Positions 40,663 to 48,127 of a stretch of DNA of 64,000 bases are shown here, piece by piece. Under the pieces are notes generated by a model. It made no database searches and was not told where the DNA came from. It worked only from the letters and a program-made list of their open reading frames with translations. How positions within the stretch are numbered: the first letter of the stretch is position 1; each line of letters starts with the position of its first letter. The translations under genes were made by a program, and so were the position numbers. Origin of the DNA: an uncultured Erythrobacter sp. (GTDB lineage Bacteria > Pseudomonadota > Alphaproteobacteria > Sphingomonadales > Sphingomonadaceae); NCBI GenBank assembly GCA_947493165.1, contig CANLPY010000001.1, positions 682,001 to 746,000 of the forward strand, given 5' to 3'.

Positions 40663-41041
40663 ATGACTCCCCTCGGAGCTAATCGTTGAATTCAACGAGC
40701 TGGCGGTTGCTGAGACCGGCGAGCCGCATGGACTATTGAATGAAGCTGGCCTGGAAAGCGCGCTCGCTCGGCCGGTAAACTACTGGCATTATGGAGAAAC
40801 CGACGCCGTTGTTCTGGCCGTCACGTTGATGGTTGGTATCGGCCAAAACCATCCATTTCTGCAGGGCAACAAACGCTGCGCCTTCGCCGCTGCGGACTAC
40901 TTTCTCTATCTCAACGGCTACGATCTTAACATTCCAGACACGATCGATCTGGCGGATTTTGTCTGCGATGTCATCACAGGCGAGGTTAGCCAGCAACGTC
41001 TGGTTGAGGTTCTGTGGGATTATGTCCAGACAATAGAGTAA
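40663..41041 (+). pseudogene. Doc/Fic-type toxin, frameshifted after residue 3
   Basis: Translation from ATG 40663 stops after 8 codons. Removing one C from the CCCC run at 40669-40672 restores an open frame of about 125 residues (MTPSELIVEFNELAVAETG, then NEAGLESALARP), the usual Doc length. The Fic motif HPFLQGNKR is intact, so the family assignment is firm. No ATG or GTG start exists in the toxin frame upstream of the conserved part; the first start-like codon is TTG at 40736. Inactivated toxin, programmed slip or sequence error are all possible. Confidence 0.72.
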
Positions 41042-41051
41042 AAGCTTCAGT

Positions 41052-41154
41052 GACTTAACCGGCAATGTTCAGCTCTATTTGGCCGGGGTGTGCACGCAGC
41101 ACGCCTCGGATGAGCGCGCCTTTAGCGGGGGGGGGGCGGCGCGGGGGTCAAGGG
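41052..41154. repeat. Direct repeat copy B flanking the toxin-antitoxin module
   Basis: Second copy of the repeat at 40308-40407, in the same orientation. Its variable hairpin is different in sequence but also self-complementary (GTGC/GCAC). The G-run is longer, widening the minus-strand TTGACC-TAAAGG spacing from 17 to 21 bases, so a promoter there would be weak. Confidence 0.75.
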
Positions 41155-41265
41155 GAACAAAGGCCGCGTTGGTCAACTGAGCAAGTTTCCACACCTGACA
41201 GTGTAGCTCACTTGGCAGGCACCCAACACGCATTTATAAGGAACACTTGAAGAACAGGGGCCAAA

Positions 41266-42576
41266 ATGCACGAAACGCTGAAAGAAATTCGAAACTCTCT
41301 GGAAACTTTAGCAACTGCTATCGATGATAATAGTACTCATAATTCATCTTATGGAGTCCAGTCAGGCAATTGGGCTTTTCCATGCCTGTCCAGCATGGAG
41401 TTAAGTGCATATGTAAACCGGATAAAGACATCTATCGATACGTTCGGGAAAGATACGCTCAATGAACTTTCAAAAAGATTAGCTACATACCCAAGCCGAA
41501 TTGAGTTTTTGACGGAGAGTACAGTACCAAACCTGGAGGCAAACCCTCAACAGGCCATCCCAGCGCTTCTCTTCACTCTTAATGGGTTAGAACAAGCTTT
41601 AGAACCAAACCTAAAGGGCGACCCAAATCGGGAAGCTATAAAAAGAGTAAAGAACCTAAACACGAGACTTCGAAGCCGAGAAGCCCAGTTAAATGAGATT
41701 GAACCCAAGTTCGACGACCTAGACGGTAAGATTGCGCTAATCGAGAATGCACACAGCGCAGCTGATCAATTGCCGACTGATCTCGAAGCGCTACAAGAAG
41801 CCAGAGCAAACATTAATCAAATCCACACTGAGGTGGAAGCCAATCGAAAACTAATCGAGGACGCGCTGACGAAAGCAAACGAGGTATCGGAGAGTCTTAG
41901 GGAAAGCGATACCAACGCCCAATTGGTACTAACTCGTTGCGAGACGGCTTATTCAGCCGCAACCAGCGTTGGCCTCGCGGCCGCATTTTCGGATCGGTCG
42001 CGTACTCTAGGTTGGTCGGTATGGGTTTGGACAGCTCTATTGATTGCCGCATTGGCCATTGCTGGCTTGCTCGGATTTTGGAGGATCCAAGAGCTTGCTC
42101 AAACAATTTCAGATAGCACGGCCAGCGACGCAAAAACGGCACTACAATTCCTGCTTTCGCTCTTGTCCGTCGGTGCGCCTATTTGGTTTGCTTGGCTCGC
42201 CACAAGACAAATTGGCCAGCGATTCAGAATTGCGGAGGACTACGCATTTAAGGCATCTGTTTCACAAGCCTACGAGGGGTATCGGAGAGAGGCAGCGCGG
42301 ATTGATGCAGACATGGAACAAGAACTACTCGGTTCAGCATTGGCGCGCCTCGACGAACAGCCGTTGAGGCTTGTCGAGCCCGAAACTCATAGCAGCCCAC
42401 TAACTGAACTGACTGGGTCGCCTGTGGTAAAACAAGCTTTGGAGACCATTCCAAATTTTGCCGGCAAAATCAGAGATTTTGCGTCTTCGAGTTTGGAAAC
42501 CGCGCGCCACGGAGAGACACATCGTAAATCTCCCCAAAAAGCGCCATCAGAGATTCCCGAGGACTCGGAAGAATGA
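41266..42576 (+). CDS. Coiled-coil protein with two membrane helices, unknown
   Basis: 436 residues. About 125-225 are heptad-like and charged (coiled coil); two hydrophobic helices lie at about 250-271 and 292-312; the soluble C-terminal part contains RFRIAEDYAFKASVSQAYEGYRREAARID and ends in an acidic, Ser/Pro-rich tail. I do not recognise a named family. The DNA is visibly more AT-rich than the neighbouring housekeeping genes, suggesting transfer. It stands alone between two toxin-antitoxin-like modules, a typical place for defence or stress genes. ATG 41266 has only a weak GGGG site. Confidence 0.75.
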   Translation: MHETLKEIRNSLETLATAIDDNSTHNSSYGVQSGNWAFPCLSSMELSAYVNRIKTSIDTFGKDTLNELSKRLATYPSRIEFLTESTVPNLEANPQQAIPALLFTLNGLEQALEPNLKGDPNREAIKRVKNLNTRLRSREAQLNEIEPKFDDLDGKIALIENAHSAADQLPTDLEALQEARANINQIHTEVEANRKLIEDALTKANEVSESLRESDTNAQLVLTRCETAYSAATSVGLAAAFSDRSRTLGWSVWVWTALLIAALAIAGLLGFWRIQELAQTISDSTASDAKTALQFLLSLLSVGAPIWFAWLATRQIGQRFRIAEDYAFKASVSQAYEGYRREAARIDADMEQELLGSALARLDEQPLRLVEPETHSSPLTELTGSPVVKQALETIPNFAGKIRDFASSSLETARHGETHRKSPQKAPSEIPEDSEE

Positions 42577-42664
42577 GCTTGTAAGACGCATCAGTCCCCA
42601 AACGGGCAATACAGAACCAGCTTAGCGATAAACCTAACCACTCCGGGTCAGCAGCCTAGCGCTA

Positions 42665-42709
42665 TGACGCTTGGTGCTTTGTCACTGGCTTGGTGGCCGA
42701 GCACGGCGC
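42665..42709. repeat. 45-bp direct repeat, left copy
   Basis: TGACGCTTGGTGC ... CACTGGCTTGGTGG ... GAGCACGGCGC matches 43690-43733 with few differences. The two copies bracket the XRE and 92-residue genes. Confidence 0.65.
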
Positions 42710-42719
42710 ATCGCGCCAT

Positions 42720-43040
42720 TTAGTGCTCGCTCAACAGTTCAATTTCTTTGCCGTCTTTCAGACGCACAATTACGTGCAGCACACCTTGATCGCCTACCAA
42801 CTCACGCAGAGTGGACAACGAAGGGTCAGACTTAGTCTCGATCTTTGATACGTTCGATTGGCTTGTTGCCAGCCGTTGCGCGGCTTCAGCTTGGGAAAGC
42901 TCCAAAGCACCACGCAACTCTCTAAAGCTAGAGACCTGCGCACGAAAACCATCTCGATACTCATTATATTTCTTTAGATCGTCTCCTTCCCATTCAGGCC
43001 TCCAATCGACCGTTTTTCGGCCGATATTGGACTTACTCAT
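42720..43040 (-). CDS. XRE-family HTH regulator (HigA-like)
   Basis: 106 residues from ATG 43040, which has AAGGAG directly upstream; a longer frame to 43070 exists. The helix-turn-helix is FRELRGALELSQAEAAQRLATSQSNVSKIE, followed by STLRELVGDQG and a short beta-rich end (LHVIVRLKDGKEIEL) of the type found in HigA antitoxins. It lies 19 bases behind the 92-residue gene. Probably an autoregulating antitoxin. Confidence 0.75.
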   Translation of the reverse strand: MSKSNIGRKTVDWRPEWEGDDLKKYNEYRDGFRAQVSSFRELRGALELSQAEAAQRLATSQSNVSKIETKSDPSLSTLRELVGDQGVLHVIVRLKDGKEIELLSEH

Positions 43041-43059
43041 AATACTCCTTACTAACCGC

Positions 43060-43338
43060 CTATTGATCACTAAGGGTCAAGAAATTCTCGGCAGGCTGGC
43101 GGATAACAAAATGGCTCCAGTCCATCCTCAGCTTCATCCAAAAATTCAACTCGTCGATCGTATCTGCGGCTGTCAAATTCGCACCATCAATGATGCAGTT
43201 CGAAGCAGCGAGAACCGTTTCAACGGACATTTCGCGCAAGGATTGCACAAACGCCGAAAAATAAATTTGATCCTCTGGGCTCCAGTTCATAACCTTCCGG
43301 TAAAGGGTGAGTGTCAACTCAACCTGGCACGTCTCCAT
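43060..43338 (-). CDS. Unknown 92-aa protein paired with XRE regulator
   Basis: METCQVELTLTLYRKVMNW, then a helical middle (SAFVQSLREMSVETVLAASN) and DELNFWMKLRMDWSHFVI. It comes first in a two-gene unit with the XRE gene, the order used by HigB-HigA. But it lacks the RelE/HigB conserved basic residues and is not recognised. It may be a new toxin type or another partner. Confidence 0.5.
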   Translation of the reverse strand: METCQVELTLTLYRKVMNWSPEDQIYFSAFVQSLREMSVETVLAASNCIIDGANLTAADTIDELNFWMKLRMDWSHFVIRQPAENFLTLSDQ

Positions 43339-43563
43339 TATTACTTCTCCTAAGGGGTCGGCTTGGCCTTAAGGCCAATCTCATAGGTTTTTTCATCGTA
43401 TTCTCCATTTCGATCTCTTCTACTATTCTACTGTTTTAACTCTTTACTTCTCTACTCGACACTTTTTCACTTTTTCACTTTTCAAACTGCTCGAATGAGC
43501 AATTCCAATATGGAATATTCCGTTTTGGAATGCAAGCCTTTTCTGCCACGCCATTCTTTGTTG

Positions 43564-43640
43564 CCCCTCAAACGCCGGGCGCGACGCATCCGCGTCGCTT
43601 GGCTCTCCTCGCATAAGCTCGGGCGGGCGTGCGCCCTTGC
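43564..43640 (+). repeat. Palindromic repeat family, copy 1
   Basis: Begins CCCCTCAAACGCC, contains GACGCATCCGCGTC (self-complementary), CTCGCATAAGCTCGGGCGGGCGTGCGC. Related to 43982, 44124 and, inverted, 45305. Confidence 0.65.
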
Positions 43641-43689
43641 GGTCCGCTGGTCGCGGACCGGACCATTCCCGGCCAACGGCCTGAAACTC

Positions 43690-43733
43690 TGACGCTTGGT
43701 GCCTTATCATTGGCTTGGTCGCGGAGCACGGCG
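43690..43733. repeat. 45-bp direct repeat, right copy
   Basis: Partner of 42665-42709; TGACGCTTGGTGCCTTATCA and GGCTTGGTCGCGGAGCACGG. A copy of the CGCAAGGGCC-type sequence follows. Confidence 0.65.
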
Positions 43734-43849
43734 CGCAGCGCCGCAAGGGCCTCTGTCCTCAAGTAGCGAAGCGGTAGGACAACAAAGACGCCCGCCCGCA
43801 GCGGAGTCGAAGACGGCCAAAGGCCACCCGACCTTCAGGTCGCATGAGC

Positions 43850-43880
43850 GAGGATATCGCAGCACGGATGTGCTGCGGAA
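43850..43880 (+). repeat. Hairpin repeat GCAGCAC-GGAT-GTGCTGC, copy a
   Basis: GAGGATATCGC precedes a perfect 7-bp hairpin (GCAGCAC/GTGCTGC). Near-identical to 45404-45437. Confidence 0.65.
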
Positions 43881-43981
43881 CACAAAAACTTATCTCCTCT
43901 TGGTTCACCTCATCGAGATTGCGCCCAGCCTCTTGGTGCCACCCACCAATCTCGCGCCCAGACGCCAGAGTTATTTGTTTC

Positions 43982-44086
43982 GCCTCAAGCGCCGGCGTTC
44001 GCATCCGCTCACTTGGCTATCCTCGCATAAGCTCGGGCGGGCGTGCGCCCTTGCGGGCCTGCGGCCCGTGCTCCGCGACCAAGCCA
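43982..44086 (+). repeat. Palindromic repeat family, copy 2
   Basis: Same order of blocks as copy 1. Bases 44015-44039 are the exact reverse complement of 45333-45357. The tail 44053-44086 (GCGGGCCTGCGGCCCG then TGCTCCGCGACCAAGCCA) recurs at 44181-44214. Confidence 0.7.
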
Positions 44087-44123
44087 GAAACCATTTTCCT
44101 GCTTCGCTGTTTTTTGCTTTGGT

Positions 44124-44214
44124 CCCTCAAGCGCCGGGCGCGACGCATCCGCGTCACTTGGCTTTCGGCCTAACTGGCCGGCGGGCCTGCGGCCCGTGCT
44201 CCGCGACCAAGCCA
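44124..44214 (+). repeat. Palindromic repeat family, copy 3
   Basis: CCCTCAAGCGCCGGGCGCG and GACGCATCCGCGTC as in copy 1, but the CTCGCATAAGC block is replaced; the tail at 44181-44214 is identical to that of copy 2. Confidence 0.65.
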
Positions 44215-44324
44215 CCGGCTTGGCGCTGAAATTCAAAATCCATTTTCCTACTGCCCCTGCATCGGCCTAAGCCGCTCGTCCAAACACGAATGGACCTAAG
44301 CCCGCCAGCAGTCAGGAGCCGCAC

Positions 44325-44531
44325 TTGAGCCAAACCTCTCACCTTCCCCCATTGGGCCGCTGTGGCCCGCCGCCCGGCCACGGCCCGGCCATCACCTCTT
44401 GCCGCGAGTGGCAGAGCCATATTGACGCTGGCCGCATCGGGGAGCCGCATAGGCGCGATCCCAAAATGCTCGCGCGGCACGCCCACAATGAGCTGCTCCT
44501 GTGCGGGCCACGGGTTGACCGGATCTGGTGA
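44325..44531 (+). CDS. Small hypothetical protein, 68 aa
   Basis: TTG start at 44325 with CAGGAG well placed upstream. Codons are strongly GC3-biased as in neighbouring genes. The product contains REWQSHIDAGRIGEPHRRD and HAHNELLLCGPRVDRIW. No family is recognised. It precedes the 214-residue gene by 109 bases on the same strand. The alternative is chance in GC-rich DNA. Confidence 0.4.
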   Translation: MSQTSHLPPLGRCGPPPGHGPAITSCREWQSHIDAGRIGEPHRRDPKMLARHAHNELLLCGPRVDRIW

Positions 44532-44640
44532 GGGATACTTGGCGCTATGCGGATGGCTGGCACCAAGAACGACCGAGTTTTTTGTTTGCGAGCTGGCTCG
44601 GCTGCGCCTCGCAACCATTCCAAGCCAGTAAGGTTGTGCC

Positions 44641-45285
44641 ATGAAAAACAAACGCGCCATTTCGCATCAGGCCACATCCGCCATCGCCTTTACGGGCGCT
44701 GCGCCCTCGCCCGGTGATCCGCTGCTCGATTTCACCCCGGTTCCGCACACCCGCCCTCGCCGCAATTCCATCACCCCTGACCTCCAGCGAGAATTCATTG
44801 CGCAGCTCGCCGCCACTGGCATCGTCAGCCAAGCGGCGCGGCGGATCGGCAAATCACTCGAAGCGATCTACAAATTGCGCGCGCGGCCCGGTGCAGAGGG
44901 CTTTCGCGCGGCGTGGGAGGCGGCGCTTGACCGCGGTGTTGCCCGGCTGGAGGACTGCGCGCTCACCCGCGCGATTGAGGGGGAGGAGCGGATGGTCGTC
45001 TCCTCCGGCAAAGTGCTGGGCACAGAGACCCGCCATAATGAGGCGCTGGTGATGTTCTTCCTGCGGGGCCGTTTGCCGCATCGCTATGGTTCGGGGGAGC
45101 TGCGCCCCGGCCATCCGGCCTACGAAGCGCTCAAGGCGGAGCTGCGCGCGGAATGGGAGGCGGAGCAACATGCCGGGCGCTACAGCGAGGCAAACCGCGC
45201 GGCGAACCTGCAATTCTTCGCCGACCTGCGCGAGAGGTGGAAGAAGGAATGGGAATTGGAGAGAAAGAGGGAGATTGAACGGTAG
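44641..45285 (+). CDS. Hypothetical HTH-containing protein, 214 aa
   Basis: SITPDLQREFIAQLAATGIVSQAARRIGKSLEAIYKLR reads as a helix-turn-helix; a helical middle follows (LEDCALTRAIEGEER, ETRHNEALVMFFLRGRL) and the end is Glu/Arg/Trp-rich. The pattern resembles phage terminase small subunits and sphingomonad conserved proteins. No phage structural genes are near, so a terminase role is doubtful. Confidence 0.65.
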   Translation: MKNKRAISHQATSAIAFTGAAPSPGDPLLDFTPVPHTRPRRNSITPDLQREFIAQLAATGIVSQAARRIGKSLEAIYKLRARPGAEGFRAAWEAALDRGVARLEDCALTRAIEGEERMVVSSGKVLGTETRHNEALVMFFLRGRLPHRYGSGELRPGHPAYEALKAELRAEWEAEQHAGRYSEANRAANLQFFADLRERWKKEWELERKREIER

Positions 45286-45304
45286 CTGGCTTGGAATGGT
45301 TCGA

Positions 45305-45395
45305 CGCCGCAGGCGTCGCAAGCGCGACTGCGCGCCCGAGCTTATGCGAGGATAGCCGAGCGAACGGATGTGAGCGCTGGCGTTTGAAGCCAAAC
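45305..45395 (-). repeat. Palindromic repeat family, copy 4 (inverted)
   Basis: Bases 45333-45357 are the exact reverse complement of 44015-44039. The element continues to GCTGGCGTTTGAAG, the complement of the family's start. Just before, GACGCC/GGCGTC forms a small palindrome. Confidence 0.7.
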
Positions 45396-45403
45396 AAAAA
45401 CAT

Positions 45404-45437
45404 GAGGATATCGCGAGCACGGATGTGCTGCGGGAAA
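45404..45437 (+). repeat. Hairpin repeat, copy b
   Basis: GAGGATATCGCGAGCACGGA then TGTGCTGCGGG, a near-copy of 43850-43880 with a slightly damaged stem. Confidence 0.6.
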
Positions 45438-45465
45438 CAAACAAACCAAATTTTCTACAAAAATT

Positions 45466-45550
45466 TGGTGCCCCTGGCCCGACTCGAACGGGCACTCCGT
45501 TAGGAACTCGATTTTGAGTCGAGCGCGTCTACCAATTCCACCACAGGGGC
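45466..45550 (-). tRNA. tRNA-Leu (anticodon CAA)
   Basis: 85 bases on the minus strand including an encoded CCA (45466-45468). Acceptor stem GCCCCTG/CAGGGGC, discriminator A. Anticodon stem CTCGA/TCGAG with loop CTCAAAA gives anticodon CAA, which reads UUG. The variable arm is long, as in class II tRNAs, and the T-loop TTCGAGT is present. The repeat-rich accessory stretch starts right at its 3' end. Confidence 0.95.
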
Positions 45551-45603
45551 ACGCCTATCGTGAAGCGCGCCTGTTAGCCGCGCCCCGCTCTCACATCAAG
45601 AGC

Positions 45604-46422
45604 CTACTTCAACGAGTTCGCGAGCAGCTTGTGCAGCTTTGAATGCAGGCCGTTGTTCGCCGCCAGCACTTGCGCAGAATGGACCGGCTGTGACCGGCCG
45701 CGAAAGTCAGACACAAATCCGCCAGCCTCACGGATCAGCAAGCATCCCGCCGCTGTGTCCCAATCATTCAGCCCGCTTTCCCAGAACCCGTCATAGCGCC
45801 CCTGCGCAACATAAGCCATATCGAGCGAGGCCGCGCCGAACCGGCGAATACCGGCGACTTCTGGGCCGATGGCTCCAAAAATGCGGCTCCATTCGGCAAA
45901 GTCGCCGTGGCCGGCAAACGGAATGCCGGTGGCAATCAGGGAATCGCTCAATTGCGAGCGCGCCGACACGCGCAAACGCGCATCCATCAACCACGCCCCG
46001 CGGGTTTTCTCCGCCCAATAGGTCTGATCATTGACCGGGTGATAGATCACCGCAGCGGTCACATCACCCCAGCCTTTGCCGTCCAGCGTAGGCTCTTGCA
46101 CCGCAATAGAAATCGCGAAATGCGGGATACCGTGCAGAAAATTGCTCGTCCCATCCAAGGGATCGATAATCCAGCGCGGCATTCCGGGATCGCCTTCGAT
46201 AATGCCAGCCTCTTCCAGCACAAAGCCCCAGCCGGGCCGCGCACTCAGCAGCTCATCATAGAGGATGCGCTCAGAGCGCATATCCGCCTTGGACACGAAA
46301 TCCGCTGGCCCCTTGCGGCTCACCTGAAGGTGCTCAACCTCGCCAAAATCACGGCGCAAACGCCCGCCCGCTTTACGCGCAGCGCGTTCCATCACGCGGA
46401 TCAGGCCTGAAAACATCGACAT
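45604..46422 (-). CDS. Inositol monophosphatase family protein
   Basis: 272 residues. Metal site 1 is EE at 70-71 and DPLDGTSNF (D87, D90), and the C-terminal metal aspartate is in GLNDWDTAAGCLLIREAGG. The family dephosphorylates inositol-1-phosphate and related sugar phosphates; SuhB members also act in rRNA antitermination. Substrate not decidable here. Six bases after the efp stop on the same strand. Confidence 0.9.
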   Translation of the reverse strand: MSMFSGLIRVMERAARKAGGRLRRDFGEVEHLQVSRKGPADFVSKADMRSERILYDELLSARPGWGFVLEEAGIIEGDPGMPRWIIDPLDGTSNFLHGIPHFAISIAVQEPTLDGKGWGDVTAAVIYHPVNDQTYWAEKTRGAWLMDARLRVSARSQLSDSLIATGIPFAGHGDFAEWSRIFGAIGPEVAGIRRFGAASLDMAYVAQGRYDGFWESGLNDWDTAAGCLLIREAGGFVSDFRGRSQPVHSAQVLAANNGLHSKLHKLLANSLK

Positions 46423-46428
46423 AGACGC

Positions 46429-46992
46429 TTAGCTCGCTTTTCCGACGTAAGTCTGCTCGTAAACATCCACAATGATGCGCGTGCCGCTGCCAATATGCGG
46501 CGGAACCATAATCCGCACACCATTATCGAGCACGGCTGGTTTATAGCTGGAAGAGGCGGTCTGCCCCTTAACCACCGCATCGGCTTCAACAATTTCAGCC
46601 TCGATTTGCGCAGGCAGCTGCACCGAAATCGGCTTTTCCTCCCACAATTCCAGCATCACCTGCATCCCGTCCTGCAAGAATGGGCGGGCATCGCCCAGCA
46701 GATCGGATGGCAGCATGATCTGTTCGTAATTCACCTGATCCATGAACACGAGCATATCGCCGTCTTCGTACAGGAATTGATAGTCCGCCGTATCAAGACG
46801 CACTTTTTCAACGCTGTCAGCGCTGCGAAAACGCACGTTGGTTTTCCGCCCGTCTTCCAGGTTCTTCATCTCAACCTGCATATACGCCCCGCCCTTGCCG
46901 GGCTGCGTGTGCTGGATCTTGGCAACTTTCCAGATGCCTTTTTCATATTCGATGATGTTACCGGGACGGATATCAACGCCGCTGATTTTCAT
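46429..46992 (-). CDS. efp: Elongation factor P
   Basis: 187 residues, three beta-barrel domains. [18 protein letters not shown] starts the KOW-like domain; the conserved loop lysine is K33 (QPGKGGAY), so modification at that place is possible; the C-terminal domain has [17 protein letters not shown]. It relieves stalling at polyproline. Confidence 0.96.
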   Translation of the reverse strand: MKISGVDIRPGNIIEYEKGIWKVAKIQHTQPGKGGAYMQVEMKNLEDGRKTNVRFRSADSVEKVRLDTADYQFLYEDGDMLVFMDQVNYEQIMLPSDLLGDARPFLQDGMQVMLELWEEKPISVQLPAQIEAEIVEADAVVKGQTASSSYKPAVLDNGVRIMVPPHIGSGTRIIVDVYEQTYVGKAS

Positions 46993-47166
46993 GGGGCTAG
47001 CTGCCTTCGTTTGGGAATATTAGGAGCGCAGGCGCGAATGCATGCCCGGCTTGTGGATGCGCGCATAGCGGAGCCTTCAGGCGAGGTAAAGCAGCGCACG
47101 CATACAGCCGATTTAAGGTTAACCCAGTGGTAGTCTTACCGGCCACCTGATAAACACGTGAGCATA

Positions 47167-47574
47167 ATGAAAATGCGCTATATTCTTACCCTTACCGCGA
47201 TTGCGGCTGCCGTTGCGGCAACCTCTCCGCAAGTGCGCGGACAAGACACCGGTCAAAGCACCGGCGGCGGTATGCTGTCGACTATGCCGCAGGGCAATTA
47301 TGAATGCGCCCTGCCCGGCGATGCCGCCAGCGCTGCCTATGATGTTGTCCCCGGCGGAGAATTCCGGCTTGGCGCAGCATCGAGCTATATCAGTCCCAAA
47401 GGCACGGGCGTGTATCTGTTACGCGGCGATGTGCTGACCTTTACGCGCGGTCCCAAGAAAGGCGAACGCTACCGCCGGATCGGCGCGAACCAGCTGCAAA
47501 AAATCGATGCAAACGGCGGTAGAACAAAGGTTCTTTGCACACGGCTAGGCGCAAATCGCTTTAGCGAAGACTAG
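47167..47574 (+). CDS. Small secreted hypothetical protein, 135 aa
   Basis: ATG 47167 (MKMRYILT) is preferred; the frame opens at GTG 47158. A signal peptide (ILTLTAIAAAVAATSPQVRG) is followed by a short domain with two cysteines (YECALPG and VLCTRLG), which may form a disulphide. Divergent from efp and of unknown function. Confidence 0.65.
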   Translation: MKMRYILTLTAIAAAVAATSPQVRGQDTGQSTGGGMLSTMPQGNYECALPGDAASAAYDVVPGGEFRLGAASSYISPKGTGVYLLRGDVLTFTRGPKKGERYRRIGANQLQKIDANGGRTKVLCTRLGANRFSED

Positions 47575-47767
47575 CGCCGCAGCCAGTCCGAATGGCTATT
47601 CCAGTATGCCCGGTTCCCATAGGTGCAATGGGCGTTTGTAAGTCTGAAACTGAGGTGGAAGCGGACATTTCATCAAATGTTCGCAACCGCCAAAGCTTAA
47701 GGTCTTATAGCATTAGGAATTTATACTGATCAGCTATGCTACTTGCTTTTCTGAAAGTGAGAAGCAG

Positions 47768-48124
47768 ATGATTACCTTTAATGTTAGTGATGAAATCGGT
47801 ACCGCCCCGAGGACACCGGCGTTGGAATGGTCATGGACGGGCTTGCAGTCATGCACAGCAAGATTGCTGATCGAAGAGCGCATCCGCGTCGAATTCGAAA
47901 GGGTCGCGCAAAATGTACCGGCCTCAGACTTTTTCGCCGAACTATCGGGCGGGCTCGATGGTTATGTCGATAAGATCATTGAGAAAGCTCTCGCAGCTTT
48001 TAGCGCTGGAAAGCTGCTCCTCATCGTCAATGATAAGCAAGTCTCCAGTCTCGACGAGATGATCCCAATTCAAGAGAGCAACAATGCCGTTTTTCTAAGA
48101 ATTGTGCCATTGCGGGGAGGTTAG
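47768..48124 (+). CDS. MoaD/ubiquitin-like protein ending in LRGG, 118 aa
   Basis: ATG 47768 has GTGAGAAG upstream. A beta strand at the start (MITFNVSDE), a helix (TARLLIEERIRVEFERVAQN), an inserted loop-helix (SDFFAELSGGLDGYVDKIIEKAL), then LLLIVNDKQVSSLDEMIPI and FLRIVPLRGG. The last part follows the MoaD/ThiS pattern (LLVAVNG...), where the C-terminal Gly-Gly is activated by an E1-like enzyme. Seen: the sequence ends exactly in LRGG. Inferred: a beta-grasp modifier or sulphur carrier. Its last codons (CGG GGA GGT) also form the ribosome site of the next gene, so GG might be kept for that reason. First gene of a three-gene operon. Confidence 0.7.
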   Translation: MITFNVSDEIGTAPRTPALEWSWTGLQSCTARLLIEERIRVEFERVAQNVPASDFFAELSGGLDGYVDKIIEKALAAFSAGKLLLIVNDKQVSSLDEMIPIQESNNAVFLRIVPLRGG

Positions 48125-48127
48125 ACT

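Larger units (their letters stand above)
43340..44324. other. Repeat-rich stretch with no gene
   Basis: About 985 bases without a convincing coding sequence. It starts AT-rich with tandem CACTTTT units near 43460-43486 and then turns into copies of GC-rich palindromic repeats (listed separately). Short open frames on both strands are side effects of the repeats. Confidence 0.65.

Noticed and set aside
43060-43338. Calling the 92-residue protein HigB
   Set aside because: The order fits, but none of the RelE/HigB conserved residues can be seen.
44641-45285. Phage terminase small subunit and hence a prophage
   Set aside because: No large subunit, portal, capsid or integrase gene is in the window.
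43460-45437. Possible CRISPR array
   Set aside because: Repeats are unequal in length, spacing and orientation, and no cas gene is present.
45440-45500. tRNA 3' end as an attachment site
   Set aside because: No second copy of the tRNA 3' end was found in the island; similarity at 42668 and 43930 is limited to a few bases.
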